Assembly (NCBI GenBank): GCA_903832285.1 | Contig: CAILAY010000185.1 | Location: 1 to 48,456, forward strand | Direction: 5' to 3' | DNA length: 48,456 nucleotides | From: an uncultured beta proteobacterium | GTDB lineage: Bacteria > Pseudomonadota > Gammaproteobacteria > Burkholderiales > Burkholderiaceae_C | Part shown: piece by piece, positions 1-8,863 of the stretch | How the letters are laid out: each line of letters starts with the position of its first letter | Numbering within the stretch: the stretch's first letter is position 1 | Notes under the pieces: model-generated | The model's database searches: none | Told to the model about the DNA's origin: nothing | Seen by the model: only the letters and a program-made list of their open reading frames with translations | Made by a program: the position numbers and the translations under genes

Positions 1-108
1 ACCCGTTCGCCACTCGCCACCAGGATTGCTCCCGTGCTGCCGTTCGACTTGCATGTGTAAGGCATGCCGCCAGCGTTCAATCTGAGCCAGGATCAAACTC
101 TATAGTTC
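1..108 (-). rRNA. rrs: 16S ribosomal RNA, 5' end only (partial)
   Basis: Read on the minus strand, this is the first ~108 nt of a bacterial 16S rRNA. It contains the universal start AGAGTTTGATCCTGGCTCAG (complement of 82-101), then the conserved ATTGAACGCTGGCGGCATGC block and GCAAGTCGAACGG. The wording GGCATGCCTTACACATGC fits Betaproteobacteria/Burkholderiales. The rest of the gene lies beyond the left edge, so the rrn operon is transcribed leftwards. The mature 5' end is set about seven bases upstream of AGAGTTTG by analogy with E. coli and is uncertain by a few bases. Confidence 0.97.
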
Positions 109-357
109 GATCTTGAATTTTTTTGCTCTTTCGAGCAACTCATAAATTGGAATCAACGTGAACTTCATCTCTGAATTTCACATCTTTTTTACTTCATGAG
201 CGTTTGTAGACTAATGAAAGTCTAGTTCCGAAGAACTTGGCTCTCGCCTTCAAACGCCCACGCTTATCGGCTGTATGTTTTTAAAGATCCATCACACCAA
301 AACTAAGCCCTTAAGCCTTCCTTGGTGCCAACCTCACTGCGATCAGCGAAGCCTTGA
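109..357 (-). other. rrn transcribed leader
   Basis: AT-rich leader between the downstream rrn promoter and the mature 16S 5' end; no gene is seen here. On the RNA strand it has a short hairpin with a GAAA tetraloop (stem TTGCTC/GAGCAA, 123-138) about 15 nt before mature 16S, and two small adjacent hairpins at 207-224 and 225-238. The boxA-like element is listed separately. The region should also hold the 5' half of the RNase III processing stem, but its partner lies outside the window. Confidence 0.7.
277..289 (-). promoter_or_regulatory. boxA-like antitermination element of rrn leader
   Basis: The minus strand reads GATCTTTAAAAAC, close to the rrn boxA consensus (TGCTCTTTAACA-like) bound by NusB/NusE (S10) to make RNA polymerase resist Rho on untranslated rRNA. 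Its position inside the leader, between promoter and 16S, is as expected. A match of this length could occur by chance in AT-rich sequence, but the context supports it. Confidence 0.6.
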
Positions 358-387
358 ATTATAGCACTGAAATCAATTCCCCGTCAA
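358..387 (-). promoter_or_regulatory. rrn promoter, 16S-proximal (P2)
   Basis: On the minus strand a -35 box TTGACG (382-387) and a perfect -10 TATAAT (358-363) are separated by 18 bp. The -10 is followed at fixed spacing by GCTTCGC (346-352), shared with the upstream rrn promoter and rplM. The two near-consensus hexamers and the position before the 16S leader make this the clearest promoter in the window. Confidence 0.8.
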
Positions 388-491
388 ATTTACCGCTTTT
401 TTCATACCAATGGCACAGAAAAAAGGCAGTCCCGCCGCATGGTCCCGGTTCGCTGATCAAAGCAGCGAGTGGTTAATAAGCGAAGCTTTTG

Positions 492-500
492 ATTGTAGCA
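492..500 (-). promoter_or_regulatory. rrn promoter, upstream (P1), extended -10
   Basis: The minus strand reads TGCTACAAT, an extended -10 (TGn plus TACAAT), followed after five bases by GCTTCGC, as at the downstream rrn promoter. No convincing -35 is visible. It lies in the non-coding interval between the hydrolase gene (stop at 543) and the downstream promoter, so a tandem rrn promoter is the simplest reading. Confidence 0.55.
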
Positions 501-542
501 CGCAATTTCCGCGTTAGAGTTCACGCCAGTCGCCACTGATGT

Positions 543-1439
543 TCAACACCTTTCCGCGCAAATCAGAGCCATCGTGGCCGCCATCACCCCCGGATGGAAC
601 GCCAGACTCACGTGCCCAGTACCCCCCACGAAGCAGTTATCCGCTCCTGGCAGTGCTGCAGTACTGGCCGGAAACACGATGTTGTCGCAGTTCGAAAGCC
701 AGCACGTGAAAAGCGCATAACGAGATGCTGGTTCATCACTGCCTAGCTGCTGTAGCCATGCACTGGCTCTTTGCATCTGCGCTCCGTTTATGGCAGGGCT
801 GAATCGCCCCAGCCAGGTACCGAAATGCGGAGTCCCAATCGTCACAATACGATATACCCGCCCCTCGTTTGCGACGTGGCGCAACCAAGCACGTGCAGCA
901 AGGCCGCCCATGCTGTGGCACACCAGCACGGGAGGCAAGCCAGTAGCTTCATTCACTCGCTGCACTGCAGCCTCAATGATTGGAACGTAGTCATCGATCC
1001 GACCAAAAACCGGCTCCAAATCGACGGCAACATAGGCGTGGTTCTGGGCTCGTAGCTGCTTCATCCAAGGTGTCCAGAAACCTCGATTGCAAATAAACCC
1101 ATGTACGAAAACCACTCCACGTCGACCATTTTTCGGCATGAAGTCGGGAGCGGCCCGGGAGCGAAACGGTTGGCGCCAGCAAAATACCCGTGGAGCAGTT
1201 CGAGTTTCACCCCACCAGGCACGTACCAAATCACCCCAGCAAGCGGGCCCAGCAGGGTCTCCACGATTCAGGGAGTGAAGCGCGAGGAACTCCAGTGCCA
1301 AAAAAAGGGAGTAGCCGAGCGCGATAAGCACGAATCCGGAAAGCGCAACGAGCGCAGAGTTGTCCCACCACGCCGCCAGCCAACAGCTTGCAGCAACCAG
1401 AAGGGATAGAGTCACGAGTTGTTGCAGTCGGGCCAGCAT
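543..1439 (-). CDS. alpha/beta hydrolase (lipase/esterase-like)
   Basis: A 298-residue protein with two hydrophobic N-terminal segments (about residues 5-25 and 30-52), so probably anchored in the inner membrane. The hydrolase domain has the oxyanion-region motif VVFVHGF and the nucleophile elbow CHSMGG, in which Cys replaces the usual first Gly of GxSxG. A C-terminal GGTGHVSL supplies the likely catalytic His. The start is the ATG at 1439, six bases behind AGAGGA; a longer frame to 1625 has no ribosome site and runs into the divergent gene. Substrate unknown; a triacylglycerol-lipase-like or PGAP1-like esterase is possible. Confidence 0.8.
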   Translation of the reverse strand: MLARLQQLVTLSLLVAASCWLAAWWDNSALVALSGFVLIALGYSLFLALEFLALHSLNRGDPAGPACWGDLVRAWWGETRTAPRVFCWRQPFRSRAAPDFMPKNGRRGVVFVHGFICNRGFWTPWMKQLRAQNHAYVAVDLEPVFGRIDDYVPIIEAAVQRVNEATGLPPVLVCHSMGGLAARAWLRHVANEGRVYRIVTIGTPHFGTWLGRFSPAINGAQMQRASAWLQQLGSDEPASRYALFTCWLSNCDNIVFPASTAALPGADNCFVGGTGHVSLAFHPGVMAATMALICAERC

Positions 1440-1491
1440 GATGTCCTCTGTTCGAGTTTTGAATATCGCACGAACGGCTAACGGTCGCCAG

Positions 1492-2268
1492 ATGGTTAGC
1501 CATGATAAACAGGCCACAGCTATGGAACCATCCCAACGAATTCGCGATTCAGTGTCGCAGGTATCCACGCAAAGAGAGTGCTGCGACAGAGATCCGGCGC
1601 TCAGGGGCGCGATGGCCGAGGTCAAACGGCTCCAAGGCGGCCGGTTCCGTGGGACCTACTTTGACCTGCTGAAAACGGATCCCTATCGTCAAGCGGTTCA
1701 ATTCTTTTTGGACGAACTTTACGGCGACCGGGATTTTGCGCAACGCGACCTTCAGTTTGCGCGAATCGCCGGCGCGCTGCAGCGGATATTCCCGAAAGAG
1801 GTCGTAGCGACTGCAGTAGCGCTCGCTGAACTTCACGCCCTGAGTGAGAAGTTGGACTTTGCAATGGCCCATGCATGGGTGCGAATGGAGGGGCTGCCGG
1901 TCCGCACCGACGCGATGCGCTATGTGACAGCCTGGCGCAAAGTGGCCAACAAAGACTCCAGGACTAGGCAACTCAAATCGGTCCTGGCGTTGGGTTATGA
2001 ACTCGAGCACATGACTCGAACCACGGGCTTGCGCCTCATGCTCAAAATGATGCGCAGGCCGGCGACGGCTGCAGGCCTTGGGGACTTGCAGCGGTTTCTG
2101 GAGTCGGGTTTCGACACGTTTTCAAACATGGCACGGAAGAGGGGTGTTTCAGCGGAATTCTTGCGCACGGTTGAGGAACGGGAGGCAACTTGGATAGCGC
2201 GACTTTTTGACGGCGACCCTGTCGCCTGCGCGACGGAATTGCAAAACACATTGGGACAAGCCCGATAG
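1492..2268 (+). CDS. conserved hypothetical protein (FFL-DLYG type)
   Basis: A 258-residue soluble, helix-rich, probably cytoplasmic protein without signal or membrane segment. The most distinctive part is QFFLDELYGDRDF followed by QRD, a pattern I recognise from uncharacterised proteobacterial proteins without assigned function. It is divergent from the hydrolase and followed at 54 bp by fadD. The start is unsure: ATG at 1492 or 1522 are both possible, neither with a strong ribosome site. No function is proposed. Confidence 0.7.
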   Translation: MVSHDKQATAMEPSQRIRDSVSQVSTQRECCDRDPALRGAMAEVKRLQGGRFRGTYFDLLKTDPYRQAVQFFLDELYGDRDFAQRDLQFARIAGALQRIFPKEVVATAVALAELHALSEKLDFAMAHAWVRMEGLPVRTDAMRYVTAWRKVANKDSRTRQLKSVLALGYELEHMTRTTGLRLMLKMMRRPATAAGLGDLQRFLESGFDTFSNMARKRGVSAEFLRTVEEREATWIARLFDGDPVACATELQNTLGQAR

Positions 2269-2322
2269 CCTGACCTCCCGCCCCAACGCACAATGCACGC
2301 GGCTCAAATTTATGGGAGTGTT

Positions 2323-4008
2323 ATGGAGAAGTATTGGCTCAAAAGCTACCCCGAAGGGGTCCCCCACGAGATTCATCCAGAGCAGTACCCATCGCTCACG
2401 CACTTGCTGGAAGAATCCTTCAAACGAAATGCGGCCAAGCCGTTTTCGGTCTGCATGAACCAATGGATGTCTTACGGTCAGCTCGATTCGCAATCGGCCG
2501 CTCTGGGCGCGTGGTTAAATGGTCTTGGGCTGGAGCCCGGTTCGCGCATTGCAATCATGCTGCCCAACGTGCCGCAATTCGCCGTCACGATGGCAGGAAT
2601 CCTGCGAGCCGGCTACACCTGCGTCAATGTCAACCCCCTGTACACCGCAAGGGAACTTGAACACCAGCTACGCGACTCCGGCGCCTGCGCCATCGTCATC
2701 CTGGAGAACTTCGCGCACACCCTTGAAGAAGTGATCGAACGCACTTCCATCAAGCAGGTGGTTATTGCGTCCATGGGTGATCTGCTGGGTTTCTGGTATG
2801 GCAGGTGGATTACTTTCGCGGTGCGCCATCTAGCCAAGTTGGTTCCCGCCTACAGGTTTCACCTGAGTGACGGGCGCAGCGTGACAGCATTTGTCCGAGT
2901 CCTGGCCGAAGGCGCACGCATGACTCTCAAGCCCGGCCCCATCACACTTGACTCGATTGCTTTTCTTCAATACACAGGAGGAACCACCGGACTTTCCAAA
3001 GGAGCGATCCTGACCCATCGCAATGTGGTGGCAGCGGTACTTCAGGCCGAGGCTTGGTTCAGCCCCGCCATGGGTCGCGTGGGCGACGTCAGCGCGATCA
3101 ACAGTATCGCTGCTCTGCCGCTATATCACATCTTTGCGCTGACCCTGTGTCTTCTGGCCATCCGCCAGGGTTCGCACCTGACGCTCATTCCCAATCCGCG
3201 GGACTTCGGCAAGTTCGTAGAAGTCCTGAAACAACGCCCGTTTCACATGCTGCCCGCGGTTAACACATTGTTCAATGCTCTGCTGCAACATCCGCAATTT
3301 AAATCCGTTGATTTTTCGAGTCTTTGTGTTTCCCAGGCGGGCGGCATGGCTGCGTCCGAAGGGACAGCGCAACAATGGCTGAAAACCACCGGCAGTCCCA
3401 TGATTGAAGGCTGGGGCATGAGCGAAACCTGCGCCATCGGCACCAACAATCCGGTCACCAATTCTCAGTTCACTGGCAGCATCGGCCTGCCCCTTCCGAG
3501 CATTGACATCGCCATCAAGGATGACGCAGGCAATTCACTGCCACAAGGCGAATCCGGTGAAATCTGCATCCGAGGTCCGAACGTCATGGCGGGCTATTAC
3601 AAGCAAGCAGAGGAGACGGGCAAGGCCTTCACGGCGGACGGTTTCATGCGCACCGGTGATATCGGCATCATGGACGGGAACGGTTACACGAAGATTGTGG
3701 ATCGCAAGAAAGACATGATCATTGTCAGCGGCTTCAACGTCTTTCCGAATGAACTGGAGAACGTAATTTCCCTTTGCCCGGGGGTGGTGGAATGCGCCGC
3801 CGTGGGCGTGCCAGACGACAAGCAGGGGGAGGCAATCAAGGTCTTCTTGGTGAAGAACGATCCCACGCTCACCGAGGATGACGTCGCGAAATTCTGCCGC
3901 CAGCACCTGACCGGCTACAAGCATCCCAAATACATCGAGTTCCGGGACGAATTGCCCAAGACCAACGTCGGCAAAATCCTGCGACGCGAACTACGCAGCG
4001 GCAAATGA
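2323..4008 (+). CDS. fadD: long-chain fatty acid--CoA ligase
   Basis: An acyl-adenylate-forming enzyme that activates long-chain fatty acids to acyl-CoA for beta-oxidation or lipid synthesis, at the inner face of the inner membrane. At 561 residues it matches E. coli FadD in length. The ATP-binding loop YTGGTTGLSKG is at 217-227, the TGD motif at 444-446 and the hinge DRKKD at 460-464, followed by SGFNVFPNELE. The start at 2323 is preferred because GGGAG lies four bases upstream; the frame could begin at 2293 without a ribosome site. It is convergent with tyrS. The close relationship to FadD over other AMP-dependent ligases rests on overall wording and length. Confidence 0.92.
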   Translation: MEKYWLKSYPEGVPHEIHPEQYPSLTHLLEESFKRNAAKPFSVCMNQWMSYGQLDSQSAALGAWLNGLGLEPGSRIAIMLPNVPQFAVTMAGILRAGYTCVNVNPLYTARELEHQLRDSGACAIVILENFAHTLEEVIERTSIKQVVIASMGDLLGFWYGRWITFAVRHLAKLVPAYRFHLSDGRSVTAFVRVLAEGARMTLKPGPITLDSIAFLQYTGGTTGLSKGAILTHRNVVAAVLQAEAWFSPAMGRVGDVSAINSIAALPLYHIFALTLCLLAIRQGSHLTLIPNPRDFGKFVEVLKQRPFHMLPAVNTLFNALLQHPQFKSVDFSSLCVSQAGGMAASEGTAQQWLKTTGSPMIEGWGMSETCAIGTNNPVTNSQFTGSIGLPLPSIDIAIKDDAGNSLPQGESGEICIRGPNVMAGYYKQAEETGKAFTADGFMRTGDIGIMDGNGYTKIVDRKKDMIIVSGFNVFPNELENVISLCPGVVECAAVGVPDDKQGEAIKVFLVKNDPTLTEDDVAKFCRQHLTGYKHPKYIEFRDELPKTNVGKILRRELRSGK

Positions 4009-4079
4009 AACTCGCGGGACTAGCTTGACCTGCTGGCTCCGCCACGCTCGGCAGCGGCGCCGAGTCCGATATGCCGGAT

Positions 4080-5324
4080 TCAGGACAAGTTGACGCGCGC
4101 GAACTTGCGCTTCCCAACCTGAAGCACATAGGCACCACAACCCAGCTTGAGCCCCTTGTCGCTCACGACGACAGAATCCACGCGCACGCCACCGCCATCG
4201 ATCAGGCGATTGCCTTCGCCAGTCGACGCCACCAAGCCCGCCATCTTCAGCAGCGAGGCGATGCCGATGGGTGTGCCACCCTCGCCCAATAACATGGCAA
4301 GTTCGGGAATCTGGTCGGGGACTCCGCCCTTGCTGCGGTTGACAAAATCCTGCTCCGCCACATCCGCGGCCGCGGACGAATGGAAGCGCGCCGTGATTTC
4401 CTTGGCCAACGCCACCTTGGCGTCCTTAGGGTTGCGCCCGTCCTGAACTTCCAGTCTGAGCCCAGCGATCTCGGCTTCGCTCTTGAAGCTGAGCAGCGTG
4501 AACCAGCGCCACATCAGGTCGTCCGAAATGCTCAACACCTTGGCAAACATGGTGTTGGCATCCTCGGAAATGCCGACGTAATTGTTCTTGCTCTTACTCA
4601 TCTTTTCGATGCCGTCCAATCCCTCAAGCAAGGGCATCGTCAAAATGCACTGTGGCTCCTGCCCGTACTCTGCCTGCAAGTGACGGCCCACCAACAGATT
4701 AAATTTCTGATCGGTTCCGCCCAATTCCAGATCACTTTTAAGTGCCACCGAGTCATAGCCCTGCATCAGCGGATACAGAAATTCGTGCACGGAGATGGTG
4801 CGGCCTTCCTTGAATCGCTTGCTGAAATCATCCCGTTCCATCATGCGTGCCACGTTGTATTTGGCAGCGAGTTGAATCATGCCGCGCGCGCCCAGAGGGT
4901 CACTCCATTCGCTGTTGTAGCGGATCTCGGTCTTGCTGGGGTCCAGCACCATGCTGGCCTGACGGTAATAGGTTTCGGCATTGAGCTTGATCTGCTCGGC
5001 CGTCAACGCTGGGCGCGTCGTATTGCGCCCCGACGGGTCACCAATCAGGCTGGTGAAGTCGCCGATTAGAAAGATCACCTGGTGCCCCAGATTCTGCAAC
5101 TGACGCATTTTGTTCATCACCACCGTGTGGCCCAAATGGATGTCCGGTGCCGTCGGATCCATACCCAGTTTGATGCGCAGTGGTTTACCCGTTTCCTCGG
5201 ATCTGGCCAATTTCTTCAACCAATCGTCCTGCGGGATCAGTTCAGCGCAGTTGCGCAAGGTCACCGCCATCGCTTCGAGGACACGGTCAGTTACAGAAAA
5301 AGGAGGATGAGTTGCTTGATTCAT
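4080..5324 (-). CDS. tyrS: tyrosyl-tRNA synthetase
   Basis: A class I aminoacyl-tRNA synthetase charging tRNA-Tyr in the cytoplasm. The 414-residue protein has the HIGH signature as HLGH (residues 63-66, inside DPTAPDIHLGH) and a canonical KMSKS loop. The C-terminal part resembles an S4-like RNA-binding domain (GGGVRVDSVVVSDKG). The wording around HLGH fits the TyrZ-like subgroup. The start is the ATG at 5324; an 11-residue extension is possible but begins close to the predicted -10 region. It is divergent from the M23 peptidase gene. Confidence 0.95.
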   Translation of the reverse strand: MNQATHPPFSVTDRVLEAMAVTLRNCAELIPQDDWLKKLARSEETGKPLRIKLGMDPTAPDIHLGHTVVMNKMRQLQNLGHQVIFLIGDFTSLIGDPSGRNTTRPALTAEQIKLNAETYYRQASMVLDPSKTEIRYNSEWSDPLGARGMIQLAAKYNVARMMERDDFSKRFKEGRTISVHEFLYPLMQGYDSVALKSDLELGGTDQKFNLLVGRHLQAEYGQEPQCILTMPLLEGLDGIEKMSKSKNNYVGISEDANTMFAKVLSISDDLMWRWFTLLSFKSEAEIAGLRLEVQDGRNPKDAKVALAKEITARFHSSAAADVAEQDFVNRSKGGVPDQIPELAMLLGEGGTPIGIASLLKMAGLVASTGEGNRLIDGGGVRVDSVVVSDKGLKLGCGAYVLQVGKRKFARVNLS

Positions 5325-5358
5325 AAGGGTTTCTTCAGATGCGCCTTGACTTGACACC

Positions 5359-5387
5359 GCTATACTCGGTTCCGGTCGGAGCGTCAG
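5359..5387 (-). promoter_or_regulatory. putative tyrS promoter
   Basis: On the minus strand CTGACG (5382-5387) and TATAGC (5359-5364) are spaced by exactly 17 bp, 35 bp upstream of the tyrS ATG. Each differs from consensus at one or two places. No T-box-like leader is seen in the short interval. Confidence 0.5.
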
Positions 5388-5494
5388 ATTCTAGTTGGCG
5401 CCTCCGTGGCTGTGGTGGCACCATTTCCTTAGTTCGTCGGACTCAATCTGAAACTGCCGCCAGCTAGAGCATCAACACATCAGGAATTTTCGCA

Positions 5495-6835
5495 TTGAAT
5501 GAAATCTTCAAGGCCCTCATTTCGGGCCTCGTTAACGTATTAAAACGCCATCCCAAACGGAGCGGCGCAACGATTGCAGTGGTGTTGCTCGGCGTTGGAA
5601 GCGGCGCGTTTGCGGTCGCGTCTTTTGCTCCCGCCGCGTCCGACTTGCCGGTGCACCAAGTGCTGGAGGCAGTAGCTGCGTTGCCGCTCCAGACCCAAGA
5701 AGAACTGCTGGCGAATCAGTCGGTCAATCTGTTTCGCTCGGAGATAACTCGCGGCACCGACACGGCAGAAAGCCTGCTCAAAAGGCTTGGCATCGACGAC
5801 CTTCAAGCAGCAGACTTCTTACGCCGTGACGGCCTGATCCGTAAGAACATCCTGGGGCGCTCGGGAAGAACCGTCACTGCTGAAGCCAGCGGTTCGAACG
5901 ATCTGCTTCGGTTGACTGCCAGATGGAGTTCCGAGGAAGAGGGTCAGTTCAATCGGTTGGTGATCGAAAGGTCAGGCAACGGCTTTTCTGCACGCGTTCA
6001 AACCGCGGCTTTGTCAGCCTCCACACGACTTGCCAGCGGTGTCATTCGCACTTCGTTATTCGCCGCGACGGATGATGCCCGCATCCCGGACTCGGTCGCG
6101 ACGCAGTTGGTTGAGATTTTTTCGGGTGACATCGATTTTCATCGCAGCTTGCGCAAAGGTGACCGGTTCTCCCTGGTGTACGAAGCCCTGGAAGCCGATG
6201 GCGAGCCCATGCGCTCAGGACGGGTGCTGAGCGCCGAGTTTGTCAACAACGGCAAGACTTTTCAGGCGATGTGGTTTCAGGAGCCTGGTCAAAAGGGTGG
6301 CTATTACACCCTCGATGGGCAGTCATTGCGTCGCGCCTACCTCGCTTCGCCGGTGCAATTCTCGCGCATCACCAGTGGCTTTAAGATGCGCTTCCACCCC
6401 ATCCTGCAAAAGTGGCTTGCCCATCAGGGCGTGGATTATGCCGCACCCACGGGAACACCGGTGCGCAGCGTCGGCGATGGGATCGTGGATTTTGCCGGAA
6501 TTCAAAACGGATTCGGCAACGTGATCATCGTCAGGCACCGCAATAACCAATCCACGGTTTACGCACACCTCAGCAGGATCAACGTCAAGCGTGGTCAAAG
6601 CATCGCCCAAGGACAAAACGTGGGGGCGGTTGGAGCGACAGGTTGGGCTACGGGTCCCCATTTGCACTTTGAATTTCGCGTCAATGGCAAGTATCAGGAC
6701 CCGTTGAAGGTCGCGCGCCAAAGTGAAACCACGCCGGTCTCGATGGCGGCGCAGCCTACCTTCACCACACTGGCCGCATCCACACGGGTGCAATTGGCTA
6801 CGACTGCATCGATGCAGTTCGCCAGCGCTCAATAA
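5495..6835 (+). CDS. M23 family murein DD-endopeptidase (MepM/NlpD-like)
   Basis: An inner-membrane-anchored, periplasmic zinc peptidase expected to cut peptide crosslinks in peptidoglycan. One N-terminal transmembrane segment (about residues 23-45) precedes a periplasmic region and a C-terminal LytM domain. Zinc-site residues are visible as HxxxD (H310, D314) and HLH (H389, H391), so it looks catalytically intact rather than a degenerate activator. The start is a TTG at 5495 with AGGA about nine bases upstream; it gives an N-terminus that places the membrane segment correctly. It is followed 54 bp later by anmK, so murein cutting and murein-sugar recycling are linked. Confidence 0.88.
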   Translation: MNEIFKALISGLVNVLKRHPKRSGATIAVVLLGVGSGAFAVASFAPAASDLPVHQVLEAVAALPLQTQEELLANQSVNLFRSEITRGTDTAESLLKRLGIDDLQAADFLRRDGLIRKNILGRSGRTVTAEASGSNDLLRLTARWSSEEEGQFNRLVIERSGNGFSARVQTAALSASTRLASGVIRTSLFAATDDARIPDSVATQLVEIFSGDIDFHRSLRKGDRFSLVYEALEADGEPMRSGRVLSAEFVNNGKTFQAMWFQEPGQKGGYYTLDGQSLRRAYLASPVQFSRITSGFKMRFHPILQKWLAHQGVDYAAPTGTPVRSVGDGIVDFAGIQNGFGNVIIVRHRNNQSTVYAHLSRINVKRGQSIAQGQNVGAVGATGWATGPHLHFEFRVNGKYQDPLKVARQSETTPVSMAAQPTFTTLAASTRVQLATTASMQFASAQ

Positions 6836-6889
6836 AGCCACCCACTTCGGTGCCTGCCTACCGCGACAGACATCGCAAGCCACCGACCC

Positions 6890-8011
6890 ATGCATGAGTT
6901 ATACATTGGCCTGATGTCAGGCACATCCATGGACGGAGTGGATGCAGTACTGGTTGATTTTTCCGGCAGCAGTCCCAGAGTTGTACAGCACGCCAGCGCC
7001 GCCTTTGCACCCGATCTACGCTCAGAATTCATGGCCCTAAACACGTCGAGCACCGACGAGTTGCATAGAGCAGCCTTGGCGGCCAACGAACTGGTCCGGC
7101 TTTATGCCGACCTAGTGCACGAAGTGCTGTCTGGCAGCCGCAAATCCAAGACCCAAGTGCTGGCAATTGGCGCACATGGTCAAACCGTGCGACATCGCCC
7201 GCAATGCTTTGACGGGTGCGGCTACACCCTCCAGTTGAACAATCCAGCCCTGCTGGCAGAACTGACGGGCATCGACGTCGTTGCCGACTTTCGCAGTCGC
7301 GATGTCGCGGCCGGCGGTCAGGGCGCCCCCTTGGTACCGGCCTTTCATCTGGAGATGTTTGGTCGACCCAATCAAACCAGAGTTGTCTTGAATATCGGCG
7401 GAATATCGAACGTGAGCGTACTGAGAGCGCGTAACCCAGCCCACCCCACCGTTATAGGCTTTGATTGTGGCCCGGGAAATGCCTTGATGGATTTATGGTG
7501 CCATCAACACACCGGGAGAAATTTCGACGCCGGAGGCCAGTGGGGTGCAGGCGGCCAGGTCATTCGTCCATTGCTGGAGCATTTGATGAACGATCCGTAT
7601 TTTTCCGCGACCCCACCCAAAAGTACTGGCCGGGATCGGTTCAATCCGGGTTGGCTGCAGGACAAGCTCAGTCCTTATCCCCATGTGCAAGCGCAGGACG
7701 TTCAGACCACTTTGACCGAGTTCACAGCCAGGACCTGCTGCGCTGCCGTCGAGGAATATGCTGCGGACTGTGAAATCCTGATTGTCTGCGGTGGCGGAGC
7801 GCTGAACACCTATCTTATGGATCGAATCAAATCCCGGTTGCCGACGGTGCGCGTCGAATCCTCTGAAGCGCACGGCGTGCCCCCACAGCAAGTGGAAGCT
7901 TCGGCATTCGCTTGGCTCGCAAGGAAGGCGATGCGCCGCGAGACCGGGAATTTGCGCGCCGTTACGGGCGCGAACTCGGAGTGCGTTCTGGGTGCAATCT
8001 ACCCCGCGTAA
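6890..8011 (+). CDS. anmK: anhydro-N-acetylmuramic acid kinase
   Basis: Phosphorylates and opens 1,6-anhydro-MurNAc released by lytic transglycosylases, giving MurNAc-6-P for recycling in the cytoplasm. It has 373 residues (E. coli AnmK 369). The N-terminal GLMSGTSMDGVD is the family signature; further sugar-kinase motifs include NIGGISN, DCGPGN and CGGGALN. It directly follows the M23 peptidase gene. There is no clear ribosome site before the ATG at 6890, but the signature begins eight residues in, which leaves little room for another start. Confidence 0.95.
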   Translation: MHELYIGLMSGTSMDGVDAVLVDFSGSSPRVVQHASAAFAPDLRSEFMALNTSSTDELHRAALAANELVRLYADLVHEVLSGSRKSKTQVLAIGAHGQTVRHRPQCFDGCGYTLQLNNPALLAELTGIDVVADFRSRDVAAGGQGAPLVPAFHLEMFGRPNQTRVVLNIGGISNVSVLRARNPAHPTVIGFDCGPGNALMDLWCHQHTGRNFDAGGQWGAGGQVIRPLLEHLMNDPYFSATPPKSTGRDRFNPGWLQDKLSPYPHVQAQDVQTTLTEFTARTCCAAVEEYAADCEILIVCGGGALNTYLMDRIKSRLPTVRVESSEAHGVPPQQVEASAFAWLARKAMRRETGNLRAVTGANSECVLGAIYPA

Positions 8012-8032
8012 ACGGGAACCCAGGGTGGAATT

Positions 8033-8397
8033 TCAGCCGGAGAAACTCGATCCGCAGCCGCAGGTCGTGGTCGCATTCGGGTTCTTGATGACGAACTGAG
8101 CACCCTGCAAGTCTTCCTTGTAGTCAATCTCGGCACCCACGAGATACTGATAGCTCATGGCATCGATCAATAGCGACACACCATTCTTGGTCATGGTCGT
8201 ATCGTCTTCGTTGGTTACTTCATCAAACGTAAAGCCATATTGAAAGCCGGAGCACCCCCCCCCTGAACAAACACCCGAAGCTTCAAATCGGGGTTACCTT
8301 CTTCAGCGATCAAATCGGCAACTTTCGCGGCCGCGCTGTCTGTAAAAAGGATAGGGGCGGGTATTTCTGTCTGATGGCTCTCGGCGATTGCATTCAT
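8033..8397 (-). pseudogene. erpA: ErpA iron-sulfur insertion protein, frameshifted
   Basis: An A-type carrier delivering Fe-S clusters to apo-enzymes, including isoprenoid-pathway enzymes. The first frame starts at 8397 (AGGAGC six bases upstream) and reads well through [11 protein letters not shown], then goes out of frame in a run of nine G (C on the plus strand, 8255-8263). The next frame continues cleanly with [25 protein letters not shown] and the cluster-ligand end TTCGCGSSF, stopping at 8033. A tenth G would restore a ~121-residue ErpA with all three ligand cysteines. Because erpA is usually essential and everything else is intact, a sequencing error or slippage is more likely than gene death. 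Confidence 0.9.
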
Positions 8398-8452
8398 GGA
8401 TAGCTCCTGTACGGTTGAGGCAAATGGTACCGCAAATCGACAGAAATTTCGT

Positions 8453-8851
8453 CTAGACGTTGTTTGCTGCCAATTTCAGTGTGGGCTTTTCCTCGCTCGC
8501 CAGCTGCGCGAATAATCTGCCATGTATCAATGCTCCCAAATGCATCTCCAGGCCGGTGTAGTACACATCACCCTCGATTCTGGCTTTGGGCTGCACCTCG
8601 AGCAGGGTGGCTGCGTGCACCGGCCCCGTCACACGGCCATTTACGATCACATGATCGGCATGAATTTCACCGGTCACGCTCGCGGTTTCGGAAATCACCA
8701 AGATACTTGGGCGTTCGGTAACTGCGAGAACGTCACCGCAAACCGCGCCATCGATGCGCAGTCCATCCGTGAATTTGAGACTGCCATGGATTTCACTTCC
8801 ATGTGCGATCAAACTTCTTATCGGAGGTTGCTTGACCTTCTTTTCAAACAT
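8453..8851 (-). CDS. bactofilin (polymer-forming cytoskeletal protein)
   Basis: Bactofilins form nucleotide-independent filaments, often membrane-associated, that position cell-wall enzymes. The 132-residue protein has the short basic N-terminus followed by the bactofilin beta-helix wording ([22 protein letters not shown], and the later [23 protein letters not shown]). The typical regular hydrophobic/Gly alternation is visible. It lies between the DUF6776-like gene (13 bp upstream) and erpA (55 bp downstream) on the same strand. Confidence 0.9.
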   Translation of the reverse strand: MFEKKVKQPPIRSLIAHGSEIHGSLKFTDGLRIDGAVCGDVLAVTERPSILVISETASVTGEIHADHVIVNGRVTGPVHAATLLEVQPKARIEGDVYYTGLEMHLGALIHGRLFAQLASEEKPTLKLAANNV

Positions 8852-8863
8852 AAGGACCCACTT

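Noticed and set aside
5351..5366. TTGACA followed by TATACT on the plus strand as a promoter for the M23 gene
   Set aside because: Only four bases separate the hexamers, far too few for a sigma-70 promoter. The same bases fit better in a minus-strand tyrS promoter.
8255..8263. Programmed ribosomal frameshift in erpA
   Set aside because: The G-run lacks a downstream stem or known slippery heptamer, and no ErpA homologue I know uses it. A sequencing error or slippage is simpler.
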